A stretch of DNA of 9,910 nt from Bacillota bacterium (GCA_019415425.1 DXZF01000379.1:1-9910), one strand, 5' to 3'. Shown: positions 1 through 6,116, counted from the stretch's first letter. Notes: generated by a model not told the origin, from the sequence alone. Numbers and translations are program-made.

Positions 1-14
1 TGTATAAGAGACAG
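1..14. other. Partial Tn5 mosaic end (tagmentation adaptor remnant)
   Basis: The first 14 bases, TGTATAAGAGACAG, are the last 14 of the 19-base Tn5 mosaic end used in Nextera-type libraries. A full inverted copy ends the window, so this is library adaptor and not genome. The genomic insert starts at base 15. Confidence 0.96.
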
Positions 15-221
15 GAGCGCCTGCGCCACCGTGTAACCGGTGCCGCCGGCAAGCGCCTTATGCGCCACCAGCACGTCGGGGCACAGGCTGCGGCTCAGGC
101 GCACCGCGCCGTCTGCCGTGCCGGTTTGGGCCAGCACCGGCATGTGCGGCGCAAGCGCCCGGCACAGCTTTTCGCGCCAGGGCACGTTGGCCGCGGCGAC
201 GATGACGCCATGGTTGCCCAT
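15..221 (-). CDS. Response regulator linked to glnA (probably ANTAR type), N-terminal part only
   Basis: The visible 69 residues look like the first two thirds of a response-regulator receiver domain: a beta-1 strand (VIVAAAN), a helix (WREKLCRALA), then PDVLVAH and KALAGGTGYTVAQAL, which matches the usual PDLVLLD-x-x-LPGxxGxEVA pattern. The phospho-acceptor Asp position holds His54, and the acidic pair normally found after beta-1 is absent (AAAN), so this is probably a phosphorylation-independent pseudo-receiver. The ATG at 221 is preceded by GGGGAGGA at good spacing and lies 22 bases after the glnA stop, so the two genes are probably co-transcribed. In clostridia the gene after glnA is commonly a receiver-ANTAR RNA-binding antiterminator (GlnR of Clostridium saccharobutylicum is the described example). 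The ANTAR part is not in this window, so that identity is inference. The gene is cut by the adaptor at 14. Confidence 0.72.
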
Positions 222-243
222 CCCGGTTCCTCCCCGCGTGCGC

Positions 244-1575
244 TCAGTACTTGCTCAGGTACGATTGAATTTCAAACGGATGCACCTGTGTGCGGTAGCG
301 GTCCCACTCCAGCGTCTTGGCGGTGATGTACTTCTCGTATACGTGCTCGCCCAACGCCTTTTGCACCAGCGCATCCTGCTGCATGCACTCCAGTGCCTCC
401 ATCAACGTGCCGGGCAGATCGTGCACGTCCTTGGCCAGGCGATCCGCCTCGCTCATGTGGTAGATGTTGCTGTCCACCGAGGGCGGCGGCGTCAGGCCGT
501 TGGCAATGCCGTCCAGGCCGGCCCACAGCACCGTGGCCAACGCCAGGTACGGGTTGCAGGAAGGATCCGGGTTGCGCAGCTCGATGCGCGTGCTGTTGCC
601 GCGCGCCGAGGGGATGCGCACCAGCGGGCTGCGGTTTCTGGCCGACCAGGCCACGTACACCGGCGCTTCGTACCCCGGCACCAGGCGCTTGTAGGAGTTG
701 ACCAGCGGATTGGTGATGGCGGCCATCCCGCGCGCGTGTTTGAGCACGCCCGCAATGAAGCTGTACGCCACGTCCGACAGCCCCAGCGCGTCGTCAGGGT
801 TGTAGAAGGCGTTTTTGCCGTCCTTAAAGAGCGACATGTTGATGTGCATGCCGTTGCCCGCCACGCCGAACACGGGTTTGGGCATGAAGGTGGCGTGCAG
901 GCCGTGCTGCTTGGCGATGGTCTTGACCACGAGTTTGAACGTCATGATCCGATCGGCCGCCGTGAGCGCGTCGCAGTACTTGAAGTCGATTTCGTGCTGG
1001 CCCGGCGCGCACTCGTGGTGCGAGGCCTCGATTTCAAACCCCATCTCTTCCAGCGTCAGGCACATATCGCGCCGGGCGCTCTCGCCGAGGTCTACCGGCC
1101 CCAGGTCGAAGTACTCCGCGTCGTCCTGCGTCTTGGTGGTGGGCTTGCCTTCTTCATCGGTGTGGAAGAGGAAAAATTCCAGCTCCGGCCCCACGTTGAA
1201 GGTGTAGCCCATGCGCGCCGCTTCGTCCAGCGCGCGGATGAGCACGTTGCGCGGATCGCCGATGAACGGGGTGCCGTCGGGGCGGTGTACGTTGCAGATC
1301 AGGCGCGCCACGCGGTTTTCCTGCGCAATCCACGGGAAGATCTCAAACGAATCCAGATCCGGCACCAGGCGCATGTCGGATTCCTCGATGCGCACAAAGC
1401 CCTCGATGGACGAGCCGTCAAACATGCACTCGTTGTTGAGCGCCTTTTGCAGTTGTTTGTCGGTAATGGCGACATTTTTGAGCATGCCCAGAATATCGGT
1501 AAACTGCAAGCGGATAAACTTGACGTTCTGCTCCTCGACCAGGCGTAGGATATCTTGCTTGGTATACTTTGCCAT
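244..1575 (-). CDS. glnA: Glutamine synthetase, type I-alpha
   Basis: Condenses glutamate and ammonia with ATP to give glutamine in the cytoplasm, the entry point of nitrogen assimilation. The 443-residue length and the absence of the GS-I-beta insertion and adenylylation segment fit the Firmicutes alpha form. Visible motifs: [17 protein letters not shown] at 52-68, including Arg62, which matches the feedback-inhibition arginine of the Bacillus enzyme; ELEFFLF at 131-137; the ATP-site signature [18 protein letters not shown] at 233-250; the Glu flap GYEAP at 301-305 (Glu303); and NRSPLVRIP at 314-322. The ATG at 1575 was chosen because GGGGAGGAAC lies 5-6 bases upstream and [10 protein letters not shown] matches the family start. 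The open frame continues to 1683, but that extension runs through the leader and promoter. The response-regulator gene follows after 22 bases. Regulation probably acts on the structured leader or on a palindrome over the -10 box. Confidence 0.97.
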   Translation of the reverse strand: MAKYTKQDILRLVEEQNVKFIRLQFTDILGMLKNVAITDKQLQKALNNECMFDGSSIEGFVRIEESDMRLVPDLDSFEIFPWIAQENRVARLICNVHRPDGTPFIGDPRNVLIRALDEAARMGYTFNVGPELEFFLFHTDEEGKPTTKTQDDAEYFDLGPVDLGESARRDMCLTLEEMGFEIEASHHECAPGQHEIDFKYCDALTAADRIMTFKLVVKTIAKQHGLHATFMPKPVFGVAGNGMHINMSLFKDGKNAFYNPDDALGLSDVAYSFIAGVLKHARGMAAITNPLVNSYKRLVPGYEAPVYVAWSARNRSPLVRIPSARGNSTRIELRNPDPSCNPYLALATVLWAGLDGIANGLTPPPSVDSNIYHMSEADRLAKDVHDLPGTLMEALECMQQDALVQKALGEHVYEKYITAKTLEWDRYRTQVHPFEIQSYLSKY

Positions 1576-1604
1576 AGATGTTCCTCCCCAATAAAATACG
1601 ATGG

Positions 1605-1665
1605 GTTTGACCAAACAGACGAATGCCCACAAGGCACCGCCCGCATGGAAACACCATCGTTCCAT
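1605..1665 (-). promoter_or_regulatory. glnA leader with small inverted repeats
   Basis: The predicted glnA leader is about 90 nt. It contains ATGGAA/TTCCAT arms at 1645-1650 and 1660-1665 with a 9-nt loop, a TGCC/GGCA stem close by, and a GTTTG/CAAAC inverted repeat at 1605-1616. ANTAR regulators act on paired hairpins in leader RNAs and such a regulator probably lies downstream, so this may be its target. I do not see the expected pair of hexanucleotide loops with A at position 1 and G at position 4, nor a U-tract terminator, so the assignment is tentative. Confidence 0.3.
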
Positions 1666-1673
1666 CCAAAAAC

Positions 1674-1702
1674 ATGGTACCATGCGGCGTTTTGCCTGTC
1701 AA
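1674..1702 (-). promoter_or_regulatory. glnA promoter (sigma-A type)
   Basis: On the minus strand a perfect TTGACA -35 box (1697-1702) is followed by a 17-base spacer and TACCAT (1674-1679, four of six bases matching TATAAT). It lies about 100 bases before the glnA ATG. The 12-base perfect palindrome CATGGTACCATG at 1673-1684 covers the -10 box and could be an operator. Confidence 0.7.
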
Positions 1703-1736
1703 TGACGCAAGCGTGCGCGCTCGCGCGCCGGCGGCC

Positions 1737-2924
1737 TCAGAAGTGGTGCGGGAAGTAGACCGGCTTTGGCACGAACACGGCGCGCAGCGTCTGTTCGTTT
1801 TGCAACAGCGAGACGGAATCCTTCCACAATACGCTGTCCAGCGCGTGCGTGCCCAGCACCAGCTGCGTCAGCGTGCCGACGTCCACGATCAGATCCGGCT
1901 GCAATTGCGTCCGGCTTACCGATGCACGGCCGTTCTCGTACGAGACGGCGTACGTGCCCTGGTTGGGCAGGTAGGTGGGGTCCAGCACCCGGATGGTGTA
2001 GGCCCCCGTCCCCGACGGGTGGCGCAGGCGCGAGAGCACGGCCTGTGTGTCCAGGATGCGCGCCATGCCGTACGGATGTACGCTTGCGCGGACCTGCCGG
2101 GCGGGCTCGGGCAGCAGTTGCAGCAAATCCACATCCACCGGCAACGGCAGCTGCGCGGTCGCGTACTGCGCGCGAAGGCCGTACAAAAAGCCCAGCACGC
2201 GCTTGAGCGCCTGCAGGTCGGTATAGGCCATTGCGTGTACCATTGCACAGCAGGCGCCGTCCTGCGTTTCGGCGGTAAAGTAGAGATAGGCGCACGGCGT
2301 GCCGTTGGGGTCGCTGAGGATGTAGCGGTAGTCGCCGTGCACGACGGGATCGCCGCCCAGGGCCTTTTTGTACTGCCGGTCGGTGAGCAGCATGGCCATA
2401 TTGTACCGGTGGAGCATGCGCGATTCGATCTCGCGGATCACGTCAAACCCATCGGCCTCACGGTGCAGCACCGCGCGCAGGGGCATCTGCGCAAAGGCGG
2501 AAAGCTGCTCGATGGGCAGCCGTACCGTCTGCTGGTAGGCGCACAGCTCATAGCCAAATTTGCGATAGTACGCGTGCGAAAACGGAAAGAGCGTGGAAAA
2601 CAGGCATCCGCGCTTGTGGTCCTCGTCAAAGACGTACTGCAGGATGTCGCGCACGCGTCCGCGTCCGCGCGCCTCGGCAGCCGAGGCCACCCCCGAGATG
2701 CCGCCCGCCATGACGGGTTCCCCCTCAAAGAGGATGGTGTAATCGATGTTGCGGATGCGCGCGGTCATGACGCCCGCTTCATCGTAGTAGGCGATCAGAC
2801 TCTGGTAGATGGCGTCGGGATCGTCCGCGTCGTTTTTGGGCGTATCCTGTTTGCGGTGAAATGCAATGTACTTGATATCGTTGGCGATCTCGTACTCGTC
2901 CCGGGTGATATGGCGAATGCCCAT
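1737..2924 (-). CDS. Eis-like GNAT N-acetyltransferase with SCP2-type C-terminal domain (copy 1)
   Basis: 395 residues with the Eis-family layout: an N-terminal GNAT domain (about 1-150), a second GNAT-like domain (about 150-290) and an SCP2-like C-terminal domain. The acetyl-CoA loop EARGRGRVR (84-92) matches the GNAT R/Q-x-x-G-x-G/A motif. YYRKFGYE (119-126) corresponds to the Eis segment carrying the general acid Tyr (Tyr126 in M. tuberculosis Eis), here Tyr120. The protein ends in Phe, as Eis does, where the terminal carboxylate is catalytic. Family members acetylate amines such as aminoglycosides or peptides; the substrate here is unknown. The ATG at 2924 follows AGGAGG with 6-base spacing. 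Longer upstream frames run into an out-of-frame reading of copy 2 and are not real. It is a tandem paralogue of the gene at 3157-4341, about two thirds identical by eye. No U-rich terminator is visible before the glnA promoter. Confidence 0.87.
   Translation of the reverse strand: MGIRHITRDEYEIANDIKYIAFHRKQDTPKNDADDPDAIYQSLIAYYDEAGVMTARIRNIDYTILFEGEPVMAGGISGVASAAEARGRGRVRDILQYVFDEDHKRGCLFSTLFPFSHAYYRKFGYELCAYQQTVRLPIEQLSAFAQMPLRAVLHREADGFDVIREIESRMLHRYNMAMLLTDRQYKKALGGDPVVHGDYRYILSDPNGTPCAYLYFTAETQDGACCAMVHAMAYTDLQALKRVLGFLYGLRAQYATAQLPLPVDVDLLQLLPEPARQVRASVHPYGMARILDTQAVLSRLRHPSGTGAYTIRVLDPTYLPNQGTYAVSYENGRASVSRTQLQPDLIVDVGTLTQLVLGTHALDSVLWKDSVSLLQNEQTLRAVFVPKPVYFPHHF
1774..1828. repeat. 55-bp perfect direct repeat, copy 1 (3' end of eis-like gene 1)
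   Basis: 55 consecutive bases are identical to 3194-3248, in the same orientation and at the same codon positions of the tandem paralogue. They encode the segment around SVSLLQNEQTLRAVFV near the C-terminus. Synonymous positions are identical here although they differ often elsewhere in the pair, which suggests recent gene conversion or strong constraint. Confidence 0.9.
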
Positions 2925-2939
2925 GGGAAACCTCCTTTG

Positions 2940-2953
2940 CACTGAACGCAGTG
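2940..2953. promoter_or_regulatory. Inverted repeat CACTG-N4-CAGTG between promoter and RBS of eis-like gene 1
   Basis: CACTG and CAGTG arms separated by four bases lie between the predicted transcription start and the AGGAGG site. This could be a repressor operator or a small 5' hairpin close to the ribosome binding site. The arms are short, so chance is possible. Confidence 0.3.
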
Positions 2954-2963
2954 AAACGCCTTC

Positions 2964-2992
2964 ATTATAGCATAGCGCCGGGAAGGTGGAAA
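2964..2992 (-). promoter_or_regulatory. Promoter of eis-like gene 1 (extended -10)
   Basis: Minus-strand TGCTATAAT gives a perfect -10 (2964-2969) with the TG extension, 17 bases from a weak -35, TTTCCA (2987-2992). It lies 40 bases before the ATG at 2924. The gene therefore has its own promoter although copy 2 is upstream in the same direction. Confidence 0.75.
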
Positions 2993-2994
2993 CG

Positions 2995-3015
2995 AAAAAG
3001 CCACCCGAAGTGGCT
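2995..3015 (-). terminator. Intrinsic terminator between the eis-like genes (distal)
   Basis: On the minus strand AGCCAC and GTGGCT arms enclose a TTCGG loop (2999-3015), followed by five U-forming bases counting the last stem base, then CGTTT. It sits immediately before the promoter of copy 1 and about 140 bases after the stop of copy 2, so it is a second or backup terminator, or the end of a small transcript from this gap. Confidence 0.65.
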
Positions 3016-3112
3016 GTGCATCGGGCGATTTTCGCCATCTGCCGCAATGGCGTGCATGTGCCGCAGGGGGAAGGCCCGCCCTTGCCCGGTGTGCACTTAT
3101 GGGGATAAGAAT

Positions 3113-3145
3113 AGGCGCGGCAGGCGTAAAGCGCCTGCCGCGCCT
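3113..3145 (-). terminator. Strong hairpin just after eis-like gene 2
   Basis: A 14-bp perfect GC-rich stem (arms 3113-3126 and 3132-3145) with a 5-base loop begins 11 bases after the stop of the gene ending at 3157. The bases that follow on the minus strand (ATTCTTATCC) are only moderately U-rich, so it may terminate imperfectly or mainly protect the mRNA 3' end. Confidence 0.65.
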
Positions 3146-3156
3146 GTGGGGTACGG

Positions 3157-4341
3157 TCAAAAGTGGCGGGGAAAGTACGTGGGGCGCTGCACAAACACGG
3201 CGCGCAGCGTCTGTTCGTTTTGCAACAGCGAGACGGAATCCTTCCACAGCACGCTGTCGAGCGCGTACGTGCCCAGCACCAACTGGGTGAACGTGCCGAC
3301 GTCCGCAATCAGATCGGGTTGCAGCTGTGTCCGGCTGGCCGATACACAGCCGTTTTCATACGAGACCGTGTACGTCCCCTCGTTGAACGGGCAAATCGGG
3401 TCCAGCACGCGCACGGTGTACGCCCCGGTGCCCGCCGGATGGCGCATGCGCCGCAATGCCTCCTGCGTGTGGACCAGGCGCGCCATCCCGTGCGGCACAA
3501 TGCAGACCTCTGCGCGCTTGGGCTCCGGCAACATCTGCAGGAGATCCGCATCCATGGGCAGCGGCAGTTCGACGTACGCATACTGGGCGCGCAGCCCGTA
3601 GAGGAAGCCCAGCGTGCGCTGCAGCGCTGAAAGATGCGTGTATGCCAGCGCATCCACGGCGGCAATGGTCTGGCCCTGATGCGATTGTGCGGTGAAATAC
3701 ACGTACGCACACGGCGTGCCGTCGGGGTCGCTGAGGATATACCGGTAATCGCCGTGTAGGACGGGATCGCCGCCCAGCGCCTTTTTGTACTGCCGGTCGG
3801 TGAGCAGCATGCACGGATTGTATGGTTGGAACATGCGCGCTTCGATCTGCCGGATCACGTCAAACCCGTCGGAGAGGCGGTGGAGCTTTGCCGCACAGGG
3901 CATGCCTGCAAACCCGCGCAATTCCTCGATGGGAACCCGCACCTTTTGCAGATGGGCGCACAGTTCATAGCCCAGATTGCGATAGTAGCCGTGCGAAAAG
4001 GGAAAGAGCGTGGAGAAGAGCGCGCCGCGGTCGTAATCCTCTTTCAGGGCGTACTGAAACAGCTCCCTTATGCGCCCGCGTCCGCGCGCCTCGGGGGAAG
4101 AGGCGACCGCGCAGATGGCGCCGATGGGAACGCGCTCCCCCTCAAAAAAGGCCTCATACGCCATGTTGCGGATCCGCGCGGTCATCGTGCCGCCGTCGTC
4201 AAAATACCCGACAATGCTGCTGTAGATGGCATCGGGATCGTCCGCATCGTTTTTCTGCGGCGCTGGGGATTTGAGGAAGGCGATGTACTTGATGTCGTTG
4301 GCGATGTCGTATTCGTCTCGGGTGATGTGGCGAATGGTCAT
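3157..4341 (-). CDS. Eis-like GNAT N-acetyltransferase with SCP2-type C-terminal domain (copy 2)
   Basis: 394 residues, colinear with the downstream copy. The acetyl-CoA loop EARGRGRIR is at 84-92, SHGYYRNLGYE at 117-127 gives the same candidate general-acid Tyr120, and the C-terminal residue is again Phe. Long identical stretches include RQYKKALGGDPV, FLYGLRAQYA, SRTQLQPDLI and the last third of the C-terminal domain. The copies differ most in the loop at about 23-30 and in the middle GNAT-like domain around residues 130-175 and 225-300, which may reflect different substrates. The ATG at 4341 follows AGGAGG with 7-base spacing and the start MTIRHITRDEY parallels MGIRHITRDEY of copy 1. It has its own promoter and a strong 3' hairpin. 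The Eis family is firm; the substrate is unknown. Confidence 0.87.
   Translation of the reverse strand: MTIRHITRDEYDIANDIKYIAFLKSPAPQKNDADDPDAIYSSIVGYFDDGGTMTARIRNMAYEAFFEGERVPIGAICAVASSPEARGRGRIRELFQYALKEDYDRGALFSTLFPFSHGYYRNLGYELCAHLQKVRVPIEELRGFAGMPCAAKLHRLSDGFDVIRQIEARMFQPYNPCMLLTDRQYKKALGGDPVLHGDYRYILSDPDGTPCAYVYFTAQSHQGQTIAAVDALAYTHLSALQRTLGFLYGLRAQYAYVELPLPMDADLLQMLPEPKRAEVCIVPHGMARLVHTQEALRRMRHPAGTGAYTVRVLDPICPFNEGTYTVSYENGCVSASRTQLQPDLIADVGTFTQLVLGTYALDSVLWKDSVSLLQNEQTLRAVFVQRPTYFPRHF
3194..3248. repeat. 55-bp perfect direct repeat, copy 2 (3' end of eis-like gene 2)
   Basis: Identical over 55 bases to 1774-1828, in the same reading frame and orientation of the tandem paralogue. A second long match of about 32 bases encodes the RQYKKA region (near 2361 and 3779). 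Confidence 0.9.
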
Positions 4342-4374
4342 CGTGAACCTCCTGCTACAAAATAGCGTTACTAC

Positions 4375-4383
4375 ATTATAACA
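4375..4383 (-). promoter_or_regulatory. Promoter of eis-like gene 2 (extended -10)
   Basis: Minus-strand TGTTATAAT gives a perfect -10 with TG extension, about 33 bases before the ATG at 4341. No good -35 lies 16-18 bases upstream; that space is taken by a dyad. A weak -35 with an extended -10 suggests activator dependence or modest basal strength. Confidence 0.65.
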
Positions 4384-4405
4384 TACGGCGCTGGCGCGAC
4401 GTATG
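4382..4405. promoter_or_regulatory. Dyad operator candidate upstream of eis-like gene 2
   Basis: CATACG (4382-4387) and CGTATG (4400-4405) form an outer inverted repeat around two GCGC blocks separated by two bases. It abuts the extended -10 on the upstream side, where an activator or MerR/TetR-type regulator would bind. No such regulator gene is in the window. Confidence 0.4.
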
Positions 4406-4408
4406 CAA

Positions 4409-4429
4409 ACAGCCCCCATGGGGGGCTGT
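4409..4429 (-). terminator. Intrinsic terminator after the TIGR00300 gene
   Basis: A 9-bp perfect stem with arms ACAGCCCCC and GGGGGCTGT and a 3-base loop begins 11 bases after the stop at 4441. On the minus strand it is followed by a short T stretch (TTTG). It separates this gene from the eis-like gene 2 promoter. Confidence 0.7.
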
Positions 4430-4440
4430 CTATTTGACTG

Positions 4441-5532
4441 TTACAGCGATAGCGAATGGGCCAAGCGCGTCAGAAAATCCTGCGCGTTTGTGATCAGCGT
4501 CGTCACGCACAGGCTGCCGCGGTCGCGCAGCTTGTTGACGGCGAACTCGCTGGCGTCCACGCAGTAAAAGTACGTGGGGCGCACGGCGCCATCTACCACG
4601 CGAAACCCGGGCGTCATGTTTCCCACCGCGATGCTGTGCAGCTGTGTGGCCACGCAGATGACGGTGGTGGCCGTGGCGATCTGCGCCCGCATCCGGTCCT
4701 GCGCCTGGTACACGTCGGAGACGACTTCGGGCAGCGGCCCGTCATCGCGGATGGAGCCCGCCAGCACGTACGGGATGCCGCGCTGCACGCACGCGTGCAG
4801 GATGCCGTCCCGCACGCCGTACTGCTGCAAAAATGCGGGGATTGAACCGGCGTTGCGCACGGCGTTGAGCACGTCCAGATGGTGGTAGTGGCCGTTTATA
4901 TGCGCCTTTTGCGTGTAGATATCCTGCCCCAGCGCCGTGCCCAGCCAGCCGCCCTCCAGATCGTGCGTGGCCAGCGCGTTGCCAGCCAGCAGCGCGTGGG
5001 CGTAGCCGTTGGCGATCAGCGCAGACATGGCGGTACGCGCCCCGGCGTCAAACGAGGCGGCGGGCCCCAGCACCCACACGATGCGGCCGTGTGCGCGCTC
5101 GTATTGCAACAGCTGCGAGAGCGCGTCGTAATCGCAGCTGTATGCCGTCTCCCGGCTGCGTCCCTGCCGAAAGGCAAACGTCTCGGCCGCCGTTTGCGCC
5201 GGTTGATCAAATCCCTGTGCGTGCACGTAGATGCCGTCCTCCCCCCGTTCGGTACGGCCCAGAAACACCGCATCCCCCGCCCGTAGGCGGCGGAATTCCA
5301 CGACGTCGATCTTTGCGTGCGCGCGCAAAACGGCCACGCAGTCCATGCGGCTCTGAGCGGCCAACGCCCACTTGCCGTCCACGTGGAAATACGTGGGGAA
5401 GATGGACATCGCATGATAGCCCTCGGGCGCGACGCCGTCCTTGGGGGCAGGGGCGGTGCGCGCCATTGGCGCATGCGCCAGCAAAGGCGAGGTGAAATCG
5501 GGTGCCGTGTAACGGGGCAGTGTAAATGTCAT
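4441..5532 (-). CDS. TIGR00300-family protein (LOR/SDH-like, ornithine cyclodeaminase-related)
   Basis: 363 residues with the characteristic core of TIGR00300: PTYFHVDGKW (46-55), GDAVFLG (86-92), VLGPAA followed by LIANGYAHALLAGNALATHD (172-191), GQDIYT (202-207), NAVRNAGSI (223-231), GSIRDDGPLPEV (259-270), LHSIAVGNM (298-306) and CVDASEFAVNKLRDRGS (324-340). The family has been named LOR/SDH bifunctional enzyme, and relatives, including the C-terminal part of cyanobacterial ArgZ/AgrE, are ornithine cyclodeaminases that convert ornithine to proline and ammonia using NAD. That activity is plausible here but not shown. From memory, archaeal members have a longer N-terminal region (PF04455), so this form looks shortened at the N-terminus. 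The ATG at 5532 follows GGAGAGG about 8 bases upstream. The gene is a single transcription unit with its own promoter and terminator. Confidence 0.8.
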   Translation of the reverse strand: MTFTLPRYTAPDFTSPLLAHAPMARTAPAPKDGVAPEGYHAMSIFPTYFHVDGKWALAAQSRMDCVAVLRAHAKIDVVEFRRLRAGDAVFLGRTERGEDGIYVHAQGFDQPAQTAAETFAFRQGRSRETAYSCDYDALSQLLQYERAHGRIVWVLGPAASFDAGARTAMSALIANGYAHALLAGNALATHDLEGGWLGTALGQDIYTQKAHINGHYHHLDVLNAVRNAGSIPAFLQQYGVRDGILHACVQRGIPYVLAGSIRDDGPLPEVVSDVYQAQDRMRAQIATATTVICVATQLHSIAVGNMTPGFRVVDGAVRPTYFYCVDASEFAVNKLRDRGSLCVTTLITNAQDFLTRLAHSLSL

Positions 5533-5556
5533 GTTGCGATCCTCTCCAGACGTAGG

Positions 5557-5572
5557 GTCCGATGTACCGGAC
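5557..5572. promoter_or_regulatory. Inverted repeat in the leader of the TIGR00300 gene
   Basis: GTCCG and CGGAC arms around six bases lie about 12 bases downstream of the -10 box, close to the expected transcription start. This is a candidate repressor operator; the arms are short. Confidence 0.3.
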
Positions 5573-5583
5573 ACTGTGCACCC

Positions 5584-5612
5584 AGCATACAGGGCCGGGC
5601 AAAGTTTGACAA
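5584..5612 (-). promoter_or_regulatory. Promoter of the TIGR00300 gene
   Basis: Minus-strand TTGTCA (5607-5612, five of six matches) is followed by a 17-base spacer and TATGCT (5584-5589, four of six), about 50 bases before the ATG at 5532. Confidence 0.6.
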
Positions 5613-5676
5613 CCCCGTGTACGGTGCAAACGGGCGTTGGTGGCGAGAAAACTTGCCCGTGCCCGTAAACCGACAC

Positions 5677-5704
5677 AAAAAAAGGGGCAGGCGGTGCCTG
5701 CCCC
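5677..5704 (-). terminator. Intrinsic terminator of the DUF134-mrp-nifX operon
   Basis: A 9-bp perfect stem (arms GGGGCAGGC and GCCTGCCCC, 3-base loop, 5684-5704) is followed on the minus strand by seven T residues (5677-5683). It begins 16 bases after the stop of the NifX-like gene and is a textbook Rho-independent terminator. Confidence 0.93.
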
Positions 5705-5720
5705 CTGGGCGATGTGCCGA

Positions 5721-6101
5721 TTATGCGTGGGTGTGCCCGCAGTGGCAATCCCCGCCCTCGTGATGCTCGTGGTTGCACAGCAGCGCTTCGTTGCTGTGGA
5801 GCGAGCCGCCAAGATACGCTTCCACCGCGGCCTGTACGTCGCCGGTGATGCCGTAGACGAGATCGATGCCCGCCTCCTTGAGCACGTCCTGCGCGCCGGG
5901 GCCGATTCCGCCGCAGATCAGTACGTCTACGCCGTTTTCCTTGAGCAGGCCGCCCAGTGCGCCGTGCCCGCTGTCGCCGGTGGGCAGCAGGCGGTGCGCG
6001 ACGATGCACCCATCCTGCGTGTCAAACAGGGTAAAGGCAGGGGTCTTGCCAAAATGCTGAAAGATCTGTCCGTTTTCCGTGGTCACTGCAATGCGTTGCA
6101 T
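5721..6101 (-). CDS. NifX/NifB-like dinitrogenase-cofactor family protein with His/Cys-rich tail
   Basis: 126 residues. Positions 1-105 fit the Nitro_FeMo-Co fold (PF02579): an IAVTTENGQIFQHFGKTPAFTLFD start, SGHGALGGLLKENGVDVLICGGIG in the middle (44-67), and AVEAYLGG near the end. In nitrogen fixers this domain binds molybdenum-iron cluster precursors; in anaerobes without nif genes the orphan forms have no settled role. The tail (109-126) contains Cys109, His111, His113, His114, Cys119, His120, Cys121, His123 and His125 and is a probable metal-binding extension. The start lies 15 bases after the mrp stop, and its AGGAGG begins at the mrp TAG stop, giving a rather long 11-base spacing. It is the third gene of the operon, and a strong terminator follows. 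The neighbouring Mrp ATPase suggests a role in carrying or sensing Fe-S or other metal clusters. Confidence 0.87.
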   Translation of the reverse strand: MQRIAVTTENGQIFQHFGKTPAFTLFDTQDGCIVAHRLLPTGDSGHGALGGLLKENGVDVLICGGIGPGAQDVLKEAGIDLVYGITGDVQAAVEAYLGGSLHSNEALLCNHEHHEGGDCHCGHTHA

Positions 6102-6116
6102 GAAATGATGCGCCTC

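Noticed and set aside
40..1548. 502-residue open frame antisense to glnA
   Set aside because: It is the mirror of a certain glutamine synthetase gene in GC-rich DNA, runs from the regulator gene through glnA, has low-complexity Arg/Ala/Val-rich composition, and shows no family motif.
1576..1683. N-terminal extension of glnA
   Set aside because: It would cover the leader and the -10 box and does not match the conserved GS start; the RBS fits the ATG at 1575.
1703..1736. GC-rich hairpin (GCGCG/CGCGC) after eis-like gene 1 as a terminator
   Set aside because: No T-run follows on the minus strand and the glnA -35 box starts right there; readthrough from eis-like gene 1 into glnA remains possible.
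1623..2945. 440-residue open frame antisense to eis-like gene 1
   Set aside because: Antisense shadow in GC-rich coding DNA; a similar shadow appears opposite eis-like gene 2, as expected from homologous sense genes.
2925..3308. N-terminal extension of eis-like gene 1
   Set aside because: The first part is an out-of-frame reading of the 3' end of eis-like gene 2, and the rest crosses two terminators and the promoter.
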